Source of the DNA: Pseudacidovorax intermedius
GTDB taxonomy: Bacteria; Pseudomonadota; Gammaproteobacteria; Burkholderiales; Burkholderiaceae_C
Direction: 5' to 3'
Length of the DNA: 64,000 bases
Assembly: GCF_003350475.1 (NCBI RefSeq)
Contig: NZ_QQAV01000012.1
Location: 62,001 to 126,000 of the forward strand
A program made the translations under genes and the position numbers. Under the pieces are notes generated by a model, which worked only from the letters and a program-made list of their open reading frames with translations, was not told the origin of the DNA and did no database searches. Positions within the stretch are counted from its first letter, which is position 1. Each line of letters begins with the position of its first letter. Shown here piece by piece: positions 48,364-56,688 of the stretch.

Positions 48364-49011
48364 ATGAGCGATCTGAAGACCTCCCTGGCCGACCTGCGCA
48401 AGAGCTACGAGCGGGCCGAACTCGACGAAACCCACAGCGCCGCCGACCCGCTGCTGCAGTTCGAGCGCTGGCTCGGCGAGGCCATCGCCGGCCAGGTGCC
48501 CGAGCCCAATGCCATGACCGTCGCCACCGTGGGCAGCGACCTGCGGCCCTCCACCCGCATCGTGCTGATCAAGGGCTACGACGCGCGGGGCATCGTCTGG
48601 TTCACCAACTACCAGAGCCGCAAGGGCCAGGAGCTGGCCGGCAATCCCTTCGCCGCACTGCAGTTCCACTGGGTCGAGCTGGAGCGCGTGGTGCGCATCG
48701 AGGGCCGGGTGGAGAAGGTGAGCGACGAGGAAAGCGACGCCTACTTCGCCAGCCGCCCGCTGGACTCGCGCATCGGCGCCTGGGCCAGCCCGCAGAGCCA
48801 GCCCATCGACGGCCGCGGCGTGCTGGTGGCCAATGCGGCCAAGTACAGCGCCAAGTTCCTGCTCAACCCGCCACGCCCGCCGCACTGGGGCGGCTACCGG
48901 CTGGTGCCCGAGCGCTGGGAGTTCTGGCAGGGTCGCAAAAGCCGGCTGCATGACCGGCTCTGCTACCAGCGGCAAGGCCAGGACTGGGTCAAGACGCGTC
49001 TGGCGCCGTGA
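48364..49011 (+). CDS. pdxH: Pyridoxamine/pyridoxine 5'-phosphate oxidase
   Basis: PdxH is the FMN enzyme that oxidises PNP or PMP to pyridoxal 5'-phosphate. The 215-residue sequence has [20 protein letters not shown], the FMN-binding [20 protein letters not shown] and [38 protein letters not shown] and the C-terminal substrate site [19 protein letters not shown]. The start [20 protein letters not shown] was chosen over a longer frame antisense to bestrophin. It is monocistronic, with an inverted repeat after the stop. Confidence 0.96.
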   Translation: MSDLKTSLADLRKSYERAELDETHSAADPLLQFERWLGEAIAGQVPEPNAMTVATVGSDLRPSTRIVLIKGYDARGIVWFTNYQSRKGQELAGNPFAALQFHWVELERVVRIEGRVEKVSDEESDAYFASRPLDSRIGAWASPQSQPIDGRGVLVANAAKYSAKFLLNPPRPPHWGGYRLVPERWEFWQGRKSRLHDRLCYQRQGQDWVKTRLAP

Positions 49012-49026
49012 CCCGGCTGACGCAAG

Positions 49027-49055
49027 GGCACTGAGGTGCCCGGCGCCTCAGTGCC
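49027..49055. terminator. Inverted repeat between convergent pdxH and the DUF4019-like gene
   Basis: GGCACTGAGG (49027-49036) and CCTCAGTGCC (49046-49055) form a perfect 10-bp stem with a 9-base loop at the meeting point of two convergent genes, overlapping the minus-strand stop codon. It is a plausible bidirectional terminator without a T run. Confidence 0.6.
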
Positions 49056-49578
49056 GCGCCGCCGCCGGAGCGCCGTGGATCACGTAGCCCGTCACCTTCC
49101 ACGCCCCATCGGGCTCCAGGCGGTAGGACACCAATTCCTCGATGGCCGTGCCGGCCGAGTCCCTGGAGGCGAGCACCACGCTCAGGTAGCGCCCGCTCGG
49201 CGCGCCGGAGGACTTGTTCATGTCGATGACGGCCATGTTGACGAACTGCCGCTGGCCGATCTTGCGGTAGACCGCACGGCGGGCCTTGATGTCCCGCACG
49301 AAGCGATCCCGGGCGATCTGCTTCTTGATCGCGGGTGAGGCGTTGTCCCAGATGACCTCGACGCGGCCGGTGTCCACCAGCTGCGCGATGCGCAGGGAGC
49401 GCGCGACGATGGCCGCGCGGTCGACCTTCGGCTGCGGCGCCTGGGCCATCGCGGCCCCGGGCGCCAGGCACAACATCAGCAGGGCCAGCAGTCCGTACAG
49501 CAGGGTTTGCCAGGCGGTCGTCGGAAAAGAAGGATGGGGTCGGTCGCGCAGAACCATCGGCGTCGGCATCCCGCTCAC
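49048..49578 (-). CDS. DUF4019-like exported protein coupled to the autotransporter
   Basis: This 176-residue protein has an N-terminal signal (TAWQTLLYGLLALLMLCLAP, cleavage near AMAQA) and a compact domain. Elements such as VEVIWDNASPAIKKQIARDR, AVYRKIGQRQFVNM, GRYLSVVLASRD and EPDGAWKVTGYVIHG resemble DUF4019 proteins. The start codon overlaps the last bases of the YadA-like gene (ATGA), so both are translated together. By analogy with small periplasmic helpers of trimeric autotransporters such as SadB, it may assist adhesin assembly, though no sequence relation to SadB is visible. Function otherwise unknown. Confidence 0.72.
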   Translation of the reverse strand: MSGMPTPMVLRDRPHPSFPTTAWQTLLYGLLALLMLCLAPGAAMAQAPQPKVDRAAIVARSLRIAQLVDTGRVEVIWDNASPAIKKQIARDRFVRDIKARRAVYRKIGQRQFVNMAVIDMNKSSGAPSGRYLSVVLASRDSAGTAIEELVSYRLEPDGAWKVTGYVIHGAPAAARH

Positions 49579-52331
49579 TCGAACGCCCCGGACAGGCCCA
49601 CGCGGATGCCCACGCTGCCCTGCGTGTCGGCCGACACGCCGCCATTGACGCTCCAGCGGCCGTCGCCCGAGGTGCTGCGCAGGGACATGCCGAAGGCCGA
49701 CTGCCCGCCGTAGTAGCCCATGCCGGCACCGTAGGTCACCTTGCCGGCCAGGTACGGCGCGGTCTCCATCGACATGGCCGCGGCGGTACCCGCAGACGCC
49801 TTGCGGGCCACCTGGTCGATGTTCTGCTTCAGCGACCCGGCGACGGCGTCGGTGTACGCATTGGCGCTGGCCACGCCGGCCTGCAGCTGGTTGAGGTTGA
49901 CGGCATCCGTCCCCTTGACGCCCGGCGCCACGTTGGAGATGACGGTGCCCTGCGGCGCCTGCCCGTTGCCGAGCACCACCGACGAATAGTCGGTGCTGCC
50001 GTCGGCGCGGGTGGCGTAGGCGACGCTGGACTGCTGCACCGAGCGCAGCTGGCGAACGTTGACGGCATCGGTGTCGGCGGTGCCGCCGGCCACGTTGGTG
50101 ATCTGCCGCTCGGCGCCCGCGCTGCCCACCGACACCGCGCCCGCCGTCGAGGCGACGCGCACGCCGCTGAATGCCTCGCTCGCGCCGTTCATGCCGGCGC
50201 GGTCGGCCACTGCGCCCGCGCCCAGGGCCACGCCGCCGGTCGCGCTGGCCACCGCCGCGCCGCCGATGGCCACCGACTGGCCAGCCCCCGAGGTGGCGCC
50301 GGCGCCCAGGGCCACGCTGCTCGCGCCAGCCGACGCGGCATTCACGCCGATGGCGGTGGAAAACAGGCCCGCCGCGCCGTCGTTGTTGTAGTTGCCGCCG
50401 GGCGTGCCGCCATCGTTCACGCCCACGTAGTGCGTGCGGCTGGCCTCGGTCGCGGCGAGCCGGGCCACCAGGGCGCCGATCGCATCGTTGGTGGCATAGA
50501 GCTGGCTGCCGTTGACGGCATCGGTGCTGTCGGCGCTCAGGCGGCCGGCCGCGACGTTCTGGATCTGCCGCTCGCCGCCGACCTGGCCCACGCTGACGAC
50601 GCCGGCCGCGGTGCCGCCCGCGAAGCTGTACTGCGTGCCATCGAGCACGGTCCCGGCCGTGGAGGTGGCGGCCCGGGTGGTGCTGCCATTGCCCAGCGCG
50701 ACGCTGTTGGCCTCGGTCGCCTTGGCGCCGGACCCGAGGGCCGTCGACTGGTCGCCGGAGGCCTGCGCGCCGCTGCCCGCGGCCAGCGCGTCGGCGCCGG
50801 TGGCCGTGGGCGCCGCATATTGCGTGGCCGAGCCGCTGACCCAGCGCTCGGTGTTCACCCCCTGCACCGCGGCCTGCAGCTGGCCGAGGTTGACGGCATC
50901 GGTGGCCTTGACGCCGTTGCCCACGTTGGCGATGGCCGCGCCGCCGGCATCGATGCCGCTGGCGGTCACGCTCGGCCCGCCCACGATCACCAGGCCCTGC
51001 GGCCCGAGGTTGACCGCGCTGCCCATCTGCAGGCCGGTGGCGCTCAGCACGTTGGTGCCGACCGTCACGCTGTCGAAATTCACGTCCCGGGCGGTGGAGA
51101 CGCGCAGGCCGTTGGCCGTGCGCTCGACAGAGATGTTGGAGCCCTGGCTCACGTCCACCGTGTCACCGGCGGAGACCTTGCGGTCGTCGGCCGAATTGAC
51201 GCTCAGCCGCCAGCCGGCGTCGGTGCTGGCCTTGACCGAGTCGATGGCCTGCTGCGCCGCATAGAGCTGGCTGCCGTTGACCGCGTCGGTGCTGGCGGCA
51301 CTGACGCTGCCCGGCGCCAGGTGGATCAGCTGGCGCTCGGCGCCCGCAGCGCCGATGCTCGCCACCCCGCTCGCGGTGCCGGCATAGGCATAGTTGACGC
51401 CGCCCACCGTGCCGCCGGCGACCTGGGCGGCGGCACGGTCCTGGCTGTTGCGCCCCAGCACCACGCTGCCGGCCTGAGTGGCCATGGCATTGCTGCCGAT
51501 GGCCACGGCATAGGCCCCGGTGGCCTGCGCGCGATTGCCCGCGGCGATGGCGCCGTCGGCACCGGCATTGCTGTCGCTGCCCAGCGCGATGGCGCCGGCA
51601 TTCCCCATCGCGGCGGCCCGGGTGCCGATGGCCAGGCCGGCCGCGCCCCCCACGTTGGCCGACTGCCCCAGGGCGATGCCACTGGCCGCATTGGCCTGCG
51701 CCATGGAGCCCAGAGCCACGGACCCATCCGCCGTGGCGCGCGAACTCTCGCCCGCGGCCAGGCTGCGCGCGCCCGCAGCGACCGACTGGTCACCCAGGGC
51801 CGACGCGCGCGCACCGGAGGCATTGGCATAGCCACCCACCGCCACCGTGCCGGCAGCAGCAAAGCTGTTGGAGCCCACGGCCACGGCCGAGGCGGAGGCG
51901 CCGCCGCCGTTGGCACGGGCGTTCTCGCCGAAGGCCAGGTCGCCCCGGCCATTGGGACCCGTGCTGGCGCCGGCCCCCACCGCCACCGAGGCCTCGCCCG
52001 CCGAGGTGGCCTGGGCACCGACGGCCACCGCGTTCAGCGGCACCGCCTGCGCCTGCGCGCCGATGGCGACGCTGCCGATGGCCGTGGCGACGGGACCGTC
52101 GGCGCAGGCCCCCGCGGAGGTCGACAGATTGACCGAAATTCCGGTGCTCGAACCGGAATTCTGGGCACCCTGGCAATTGGCCGCCGTCGCTGCCGAGACG
52201 CCGCCCGAGAAAAGGAAATAAAGGGCCGAGGCACCGGCGATCCGATGAAAAACCGGTCGACGACGCAAATGAAATGGAAGGGGCGCGGACAGGGGTTGCG
52301 AGACGCCTGCAAGCGGTTCCTGCGTTGTCAT
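49575..52331 (-). CDS. YadA-like trimeric autotransporter adhesin
   Basis: The 918-residue type Vc secreted protein starts MTTQEPLAGVSQPL, with GGAGA as ribosome site. A signal region ending near GGVSAATA (about residue 50) precedes head repeats of the AIGxxAxA/SVALG type (about 80-330). These are followed by alternating neck motifs (DAVNGSQLYA twice, DAVNLGQLQA, DAVNVRQL, DAVNLNQLQA) and short stalks. The C-terminal 90 residues form the YadA anchor, from KQNIDQVARKASAGTAAAMS through GKVTYGAGMGYYGGQSAFGM to the terminal beta strand GIRVGLSGAFE. It should form a trimeric surface adhesin for attachment or autoaggregation. It is in an operon with a small exported protein. Confidence 0.92.
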   Translation of the reverse strand: MTTQEPLAGVSQPLSAPLPFHLRRRPVFHRIAGASALYFLFSGGVSAATAANCQGAQNSGSSTGISVNLSTSAGACADGPVATAIGSVAIGAQAQAVPLNAVAVGAQATSAGEASVAVGAGASTGPNGRGDLAFGENARANGGGASASAVAVGSNSFAAAGTVAVGGYANASGARASALGDQSVAAGARSLAAGESSRATADGSVALGSMAQANAASGIALGQSANVGGAAGLAIGTRAAAMGNAGAIALGSDSNAGADGAIAAGNRAQATGAYAVAIGSNAMATQAGSVVLGRNSQDRAAAQVAGGTVGGVNYAYAGTASGVASIGAAGAERQLIHLAPGSVSAASTDAVNGSQLYAAQQAIDSVKASTDAGWRLSVNSADDRKVSAGDTVDVSQGSNISVERTANGLRVSTARDVNFDSVTVGTNVLSATGLQMGSAVNLGPQGLVIVGGPSVTASGIDAGGAAIANVGNGVKATDAVNLGQLQAAVQGVNTERWVSGSATQYAAPTATGADALAAGSGAQASGDQSTALGSGAKATEANSVALGNGSTTRAATSTAGTVLDGTQYSFAGGTAAGVVSVGQVGGERQIQNVAAGRLSADSTDAVNGSQLYATNDAIGALVARLAATEASRTHYVGVNDGGTPGGNYNNDGAAGLFSTAIGVNAASAGASSVALGAGATSGAGQSVAIGGAAVASATGGVALGAGAVADRAGMNGASEAFSGVRVASTAGAVSVGSAGAERQITNVAGGTADTDAVNVRQLRSVQQSSVAYATRADGSTDYSSVVLGNGQAPQGTVISNVAPGVKGTDAVNLNQLQAGVASANAYTDAVAGSLKQNIDQVARKASAGTAAAMSMETAPYLAGKVTYGAGMGYYGGQSAFGMSLRSTSGDGRWSVNGGVSADTQGSVGIRVGLSGAFE

Positions 52332-52865
52332 TTCAATGTGTCTCCGCAAAAAACTGCCTTTGCAAAATAGCCAGGACTCGCTTCATGCTAGCGAGCGTCC
52401 CGCTGGAGACGAACGTCCAGATGCCCAGTTTTTGTTAACTAACTTACACATTCAGGCCATCACTGCAACCGTTGCAAGTGTGGCAGGCGCCGCAGGGCCC
52501 CGAATTGGATGGGCGCCAATCAATTCATCCGAACAGGCCCGGGCCCCGTAAATCGCAATACGCGCCGAATTCGCCCTCGTCCAAACGGAGGATTGACGCC
52601 GTCTTTTGCGACCTTGCGGCGTTTAACTGCGCAAAGCCAAGCCCAGCGATTCGAGAGCCACTGCAATCGCGCGTGCGCCCAAAGGTCGTTCACTCAATGC
52701 AGGGCCAGGGATGCTCTTCACGAATGCGCGCGCCGTGGGCATCTGCGGACTCGGGCGATCTGCGTCGTTGCAAATGCTGCGCTTTGCGCCTCGCAGCTCA
52801 TCCCGATCCGCAGCGCCCACTTGCCGCTCGATTCGTGAAGAGCATCCCTAGGGCAAACCCGCGCC
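52332..52865. other. 534-base intergenic region upstream of the YadA-like gene
   Basis: The stretch must hold the adhesin promoter. At 52464-52476, TGCAACCGTTGCA is a perfect 13-base palindrome about 135 bases before the adhesin start and could be an operator. The region 52420-52460 is locally AT-rich. A 143-base palindromic element fills 52707-52849. I see no supported protein gene. Confidence 0.55.
52707..52849. repeat. 143-bp palindromic element with 19-bp perfect terminal arms
   Basis: AGGGATGCTCTTCACGAAT (52707-52725) is the exact reverse complement of 52831-52849. Similarity between the arms continues inward with gaps (GTGGGC, CTGCGG, CGGG and GCAAA-type tracts pair). The centre near 52778 is itself a hairpin (CTGCG and CGCAG about GCAAATGCTGCGCTTTGC). 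This is the shape of a MITE-like or REP/BIME-type element; no flanking duplication is obvious. Confidence 0.6.
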
Positions 52866-54071
52866 TCACACCATTTCCCTGAGGATCAAGGTGCGCGGCC
52901 CCGCCGATGTCAGCAGTCGCACTGGGCTGCCCGGAGCCGCACGCAAGGCCGTGCGAAGCGCCCAGCCTTGCGCCGAGCCGATGGGCAGGCCGTTGACCTC
53001 TCGCAGCACGTCACCGACCCGCAGCCCCGCCGCCGCCGCCGGCCCATCGGCCAGGACTTCGGCCACCTGCAGCACCTGGCCCGTGTCACGCCAGATGAAG
53101 CCAGCGCGCGGGCCCGGGAATGCCTCGCCGAAGGCGGCATTGGGCGTCAGGGCCAGCCGGCCCTCCGATGCCGCCAGCCCCAGGTCGAAGCGCCGCAGCA
53201 CCTCACCGCCGATGTTGCCGAGCCAGGCGTCAGTGGCGAACAGCCCTGCTCGGGCCAGCGAAAGCTCGACCACGGGACGCTGGAGCAGGTGCCCGCCCAA
53301 TCGCAGCGCTTGCGCACGTACGCAATCGGCGTGATCGACGCCGCCGGTTGTCACGCCGGTCGCCATACGCACGCCCGGGCCCCAGCGTGTGCGCAGCGCC
53401 AGCCGCTGCACGGCGGGTGCGAACAGCGTGACAGCCTGGCCTGCGCCCGTGTCGATGGAAAACCAGCCGGCGATGCCATCCACCTCGGCTTCGACCAGCA
53501 GCTTGCCCGACGCATGGCGCCGCAGCGGCAGCAGAGGGCCGGGGCCGAGCAGTTGGCGCACCCCCTGCCACGCGGTGGCCGCCACCCCGTCGAGAAGGCC
53601 TTCGGCATAGCGGATGCGGATGGCACAGGCCCGCAGGAAGTCGGCGCCGAGCACGCCGTCCCAGGGAAACTCACGGGGGAACGCGGTGACATAGACAGGC
53701 TGCTCACGGCCCACGGCCCCGCCCACCGCAAAGTGCGGGACAACGGCGCGGCGGATCTCCCCGGAGGGCCCGCTGCCGCCGGAGCCGGGCACCACGCCAT
53801 CCGAGAGCGCCAGTCCGAGCAAGCGCGCCAGCCGCACATCCAGCACGGTCGCATCGGCACCTGTGTCCAGCACCAGCGCGGCGTCATGCCCTTGCAGGCG
53901 TGCCGTGACGATGGGATAGGGATCCTCGATCCGCAACGGCACCTGCCAGAGGTCCGATGCGGCGGGAAGCACCATCGCGCTGCGACCGCCGCAAGCGCCG
54001 AGGCAAGCCGCACCCGTCACGCTGGCCAGCCGCTGAACAAACTGCCTTCGCTCGGTAGATAATTGCTGCAT
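52866..54071 (-). CDS. Aspartic protease lipoprotein with two retropepsin-like domains and a PDZ domain
   Basis: The 401-residue protein begins with a combined signal, RRQFVQRLASVTGAACLGAC, that has twin arginines and a lipobox-like end. Two retropepsin-like units follow, each with a catalytic triplet: ALVLDTGADATVLD (about 65-78) and GWFSIDTGAGQAV (about 210). DGVLGADFLRA and NIGGEVLRRFDLGL are the matching second-strand motifs. Residues from about 320 form a PDZ-like domain (DGPAAAAGLRVGDVLREVNG). Two DTG units in one chain could fold as an intramolecular dimer. It is divergent from the DUF2975-Xre pair. Substrate unknown; an envelope quality-control role is possible. Confidence 0.82.
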   Translation of the reverse strand: MQQLSTERRQFVQRLASVTGAACLGACGGRSAMVLPAASDLWQVPLRIEDPYPIVTARLQGHDAALVLDTGADATVLDVRLARLLGLALSDGVVPGSGGSGPSGEIRRAVVPHFAVGGAVGREQPVYVTAFPREFPWDGVLGADFLRACAIRIRYAEGLLDGVAATAWQGVRQLLGPGPLLPLRRHASGKLLVEAEVDGIAGWFSIDTGAGQAVTLFAPAVQRLALRTRWGPGVRMATGVTTGGVDHADCVRAQALRLGGHLLQRPVVELSLARAGLFATDAWLGNIGGEVLRRFDLGLAASEGRLALTPNAAFGEAFPGPRAGFIWRDTGQVLQVAEVLADGPAAAAGLRVGDVLREVNGLPIGSAQGWALRTALRAAPGSPVRLLTSAGPRTLILREMV

Positions 54072-54083
54072 AACAAATATAAA

Positions 54084-54100
54084 TTTCTGTTTTACAGAAA
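54084..54100. promoter_or_regulatory. Palindromic operator TTTCTGT-TTT-ACAGAAA
   Basis: A perfect 7-bp inverted repeat with a 3-base spacer sits in the AT-rich 76-base gap between the divergent protease and DUF2975 genes. The Xre-type regulator at the end of the adjacent operon is the obvious candidate binder; this is inference. Confidence 0.55.
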
Positions 54101-54147
54101 ATTATGTGATTGAAGTCGGCCTGTCAAGCGCCGAAAAGGACTCCTGC

Positions 54148-54714
54148 ATGCACCCCCTGCCGCCCTCTCCTGGCCCCACTCGGCCTCGCTCGACCCGACG
54201 CGCCGTCCTGCTCGGAGGGTGTGCGCTGCTGGCGAGCGTGCTGTTGCCGCTGGCGACGGCCGTGGCGCTCTGGCGCACGCCGGCCGCTCAGTGGCTCGCG
54301 CAGGTTCAGCCCACAGCGCATCACCTGACAGGGGCCGCAGCCACGTTGCATTGGTCTGTCTGGGCGGTGGTGGCTTTTCTGGCCATGGCGCCGGTGCTGG
54401 TGATGGGCGCAGCCCTGTACTGGGCAGGCCTCGGCCTGATGCGCCTTGCAGACGCCAAGGCGCTGTCTCGGACGCTGGTGCTCCAACTGCGACGTTTCGC
54501 CGCGTGCACGCTGGCCGCGGCGGTGCTGGGTACGCTGTGCCCGACCCTGATCCGTGGGGTGCTGTCCGGCGCGCTGGGCGGACCGCTTCAGCTGTCGCTG
54601 GGCGTGGATTCGCGCGAAATCGTCCTGTTGCTGTTTGCGGCCGTCACGTGGCAGCTCGCGGCTTTGCTCGACGAAGCCACGACCATCGCCGACGAATACG
54701 CGCAAATTGTCTGA
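54148..54714 (+). CDS. DUF2975-like four-helix membrane protein
   Basis: This protein of 188 residues has four hydrophobic segments: RAVLLGGCALLASVLLPLAT, WAVVAFLAMAPVLVMGAALY, FAACTLAAAVLGTLCPTLIR and IVLLLFAAVTWQLAALLDEA. The end ALLDEATTIADEYAQIV fits DUF2975 proteins, which regularly pair with a YozG-like Xre regulator exactly as here. The start is the ATG with AAAAGGA ahead of it; a GTG at 54106 is an in-frame alternative. The role of the family is unknown; a membrane sensor for the partner regulator is often supposed. Confidence 0.72.
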   Translation: MHPLPPSPGPTRPRSTRRAVLLGGCALLASVLLPLATAVALWRTPAAQWLAQVQPTAHHLTGAAATLHWSVWAVVAFLAMAPVLVMGAALYWAGLGLMRLADAKALSRTLVLQLRRFAACTLAAAVLGTLCPTLIRGVLSGALGGPLQLSLGVDSREIVLLLFAAVTWQLAALLDEATTIADEYAQIV

Positions 54715-54726
54715 TCCATCGCAACC

Positions 54727-54963
54727 ATGCCCATCCACGTGACCCTGAGCGTCGTCCTTGCGCAGCGCAACGTACGCGCCAAGGACCTCGCCGCCTTCGT
54801 CGGTATCACGGAGGCCAACCTGTCACTCCTGCGGCGCGGCCATGTGAAGGGCATCCGCTTCGACACCCTTGAGCGCATCTGCGCCTATCTGCAGTGCCAG
54901 CCCGGCGATCTGCTGACCTACGCAGAGGATGCAACGGCGCCATCGGACGGGGGCGAAGAGTAG
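54727..54963 (+). CDS. Small Xre-family regulator (YozG/HTH_26 type)
   Basis: This 78-residue protein consists almost only of a Cro/C1 helix-turn-helix: VTLSVVLAQRNVRAKDLAAF, VGITEANLSLLRRGHVKGIR, and FDTLERICAYLQCQPGDLLT. This matches the YozG-type regulators that follow DUF2975 genes 12 bases upstream. Residues after 65 are acidic and Pro/Gly-rich. It is likely to autoregulate through the palindrome before the operon and may also affect the divergent aspartic protease gene. Confidence 0.88.
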   Translation: MPIHVTLSVVLAQRNVRAKDLAAFVGITEANLSLLRRGHVKGIRFDTLERICAYLQCQPGDLLTYAEDATAPSDGGEE

Positions 54964-55102
54964 CCGTCCCCGCCCGCGGCCTCGGGGGGCTGTGTCGGTA
55001 CGCCAGGTTCGGAACGTCGGGAGTGGCGCCGGGCCGATCCAGGTGTCCGCCTTCATGAAAGCCACGGCGTCGGCACGCCGGCGCGCGGGAATCCACGCGG
55101 CC

Positions 55103-56341
55103 TCAGGACGAGGCGGCGCAATCCTCGACCTTGAATTCCACGCGCCGGTCCAGCGCGTCGCTCGCGTCGTCGGCACCGGTGCCGACGATGTTCTCGCGGA
55201 AGCCCATGCCGGCCTCCTTGAGGCGCTTGGCCAGGCTGGGTGCCTCGGCGGCCAGGCGCATGCGCACCACGGTCGCGCGCTGCAGCGACAGCCGCTCGTT
55301 GACCGATTCCGAGCCGGTGCGGCTGGTGTGGCCCGTCACGAGCAGGCAGTTGTTGCTCATCTGCGCCGCCTGGCGGGCGATCTGGCGCAGCCACATCGGA
55401 TAGACGCCGCTGATGCGCGAATCGTTCAGGAACTCCGTGGAGCCGGGCCGGAAGAGGAACTTCACGCTCAGCTTGCTGGCCTCCAGGCCCAGCTTGGCCA
55501 ACTGGCCGAAGCTGCGCTCGGCGTCCGCAGTGCGGCCCAGCTGCATCTGCGTGAGGTACAGGCCGTTGTAGACACGCAGCTGCTGGCCGTCGGGCCGCTG
55601 GGCGGCGGCCTCGTAGCGCGTCAGCGCCTCCTGCCAGCGGCCGGCCGCGTAGGCGTCGATGGCCTCCTGCAGCACGGCGGTGGTGGGCAGGCGCTGCAGG
55701 TACAGCGCATCCGCCTGCTGGCCGGCGGGCGTCTGGCTGGTGCGGATGTAGCCGTCGACGGCGCGATCGCGGGTGCTGACCGGGCTGTCGCGGTAGAAGG
55801 CGGTGGGCCGGGTGTCCAGCTTCTCGTCGGCGATGCGCGCCACGGTCTGCGCGACCACGGTGCCGCTCTTGAGCTCGGTCAGCGCGAGGGCCAGCTGCCA
55901 GCGGCCGGCCGAGGCATCGGCCTGGCGGGTCAGCGTGCCGCTGAGGACGTACTGCGCCTGCTCCACGGCTTGGCTGTCGACCTGGTTGACGGTGAACTGG
56001 CTGAAGCGCTCCTGCATGCGCTGCACGATGCGCTGCTGGGCGGCCTGCGTCACTTCGGTCTGCTGGCCGGTGGTGCCGTCGAGCAACGGGTCGATGACGA
56101 TGCGGCTCTTCTGCAGCCGCGATTCGACGCGGGCCAGGAAGGCCGGCATCTTCTGCGTCTGCACCATCAGGTCGTCCACCGCCTGCTGCACGGCGCGGTC
56201 GAAGGGCATCACCTCGGTGGAGGCCACGGGCTTGTTGGCACAGGCCGCCAACAGGGTGCCGGCTGCCGCGATCAGCAGCAGCGCGCGCAGGCGCATCCAG
56301 GCACGGAGAACAACGGCGGCAACGGCAGACGGATTCAACAT
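55103..56341 (-). CDS. Outer-membrane lipoprotein with FlgO-like and OmpA domains
   Basis: The 412-residue precursor has a lipoprotein signal (LRALLLIAAAGTLLAACANK). Residues about 30-190 resemble the FlgO/CsgG-type fold (FDRAVQQAVDDLMVQTQKMP, QRIVQRMQERFSQFTVNQVD, AQYVLSGTLTR). A TPR-like helical stretch (EAIDAYAAGRWQEALTRYEA) follows, and the C-terminal part is an OmpA-type peptidoglycan-binding domain (FLFRPGSTEFLNDS, LVTGHTSRTGSESVNERLSL, ALDRRVEFKVEDC). The start ATG has AGGAG inside the upstream gene, with a 7-base overlap, so the two are translated together. Role unknown, perhaps linking a surface structure to the wall. Confidence 0.82.
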   Translation of the reverse strand: MLNPSAVAAVVLRAWMRLRALLLIAAAGTLLAACANKPVASTEVMPFDRAVQQAVDDLMVQTQKMPAFLARVESRLQKSRIVIDPLLDGTTGQQTEVTQAAQQRIVQRMQERFSQFTVNQVDSQAVEQAQYVLSGTLTRQADASAGRWQLALALTELKSGTVVAQTVARIADEKLDTRPTAFYRDSPVSTRDRAVDGYIRTSQTPAGQQADALYLQRLPTTAVLQEAIDAYAAGRWQEALTRYEAAAQRPDGQQLRVYNGLYLTQMQLGRTADAERSFGQLAKLGLEASKLSVKFLFRPGSTEFLNDSRISGVYPMWLRQIARQAAQMSNNCLLVTGHTSRTGSESVNERLSLQRATVVRMRLAAEAPSLAKRLKEAGMGFRENIVGTGADDASDALDRRVEFKVEDCAASS

Positions 56342-56688
56342 TCGCTCCTCAGGTAGGCCATGTCCTGCGCCGACAGCGGTTCCCCCACCGCGGCGCGCAT
56401 GTTGATGTCGATGCACCGGCGCGAGGCCGGCGGGCGTGGCGGCGGCTCGGGCGCCGCCGCCTCGGTGGACACGGGGGCGGCGGCCGGCGCGGGCCGGCTG
56501 CGCGCGGCCGGACGGGGCGCGGGCGGTGGCGCGGCCTCGGCAGGGGCCGGCGTCGGCGCCGGCCGCGGCAGGGCCAGGCAGGGCGTCGGGCACGGCGGCG
56601 GCGCATCGGCCGCCACCACGGGCACAGCAGGTGCCAGCCATCCGCCCATGCCCAGCATCCACGCCCCTGCGAGCGCCGTCCCGCGCAT
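56335..56688 (-). CDS. Small proline/alanine-rich secreted protein, coupled to the OmpA lipoprotein
   Basis: The 117-residue protein has a signal sequence (ALAGAWMLGMGGWLAPAVPV, cleavage near VVAADA), a Pro/Ala-rich central stretch, and a compact C-terminal part RRCIDINMRAAVGEPLSAQD then MAYLRSEC with two cysteines. Such low-complexity frames can be spurious in GC-rich DNA. Here the ribosome site of the following OmpA gene lies within its last codons and the stop overlaps that start, which argues for a real coupled gene. Function unknown. Confidence 0.6.
   Translation of the reverse strand: MRGTALAGAWMLGMGGWLAPAVPVVAADAPPPCPTPCLALPRPAPTPAPAEAAPPPAPRPAARSRPAPAAAPVSTEAAAPEPPPRPPASRRCIDINMRAAVGEPLSAQDMAYLRSEC

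Noticed and set aside
49780-52100. Short repeated units in this stretch, considered as a CRISPR or tandem array
   Set aside because: They are imperfect, in frame, and encode the head and neck motifs of the YadA-like protein. There is no spacer structure.
50430-52370. A 646-codon plus-strand frame opposite the YadA-like gene
   Set aside because: It is antisense to repetitive head sequence, which creates long repetitive open frames without biological support.
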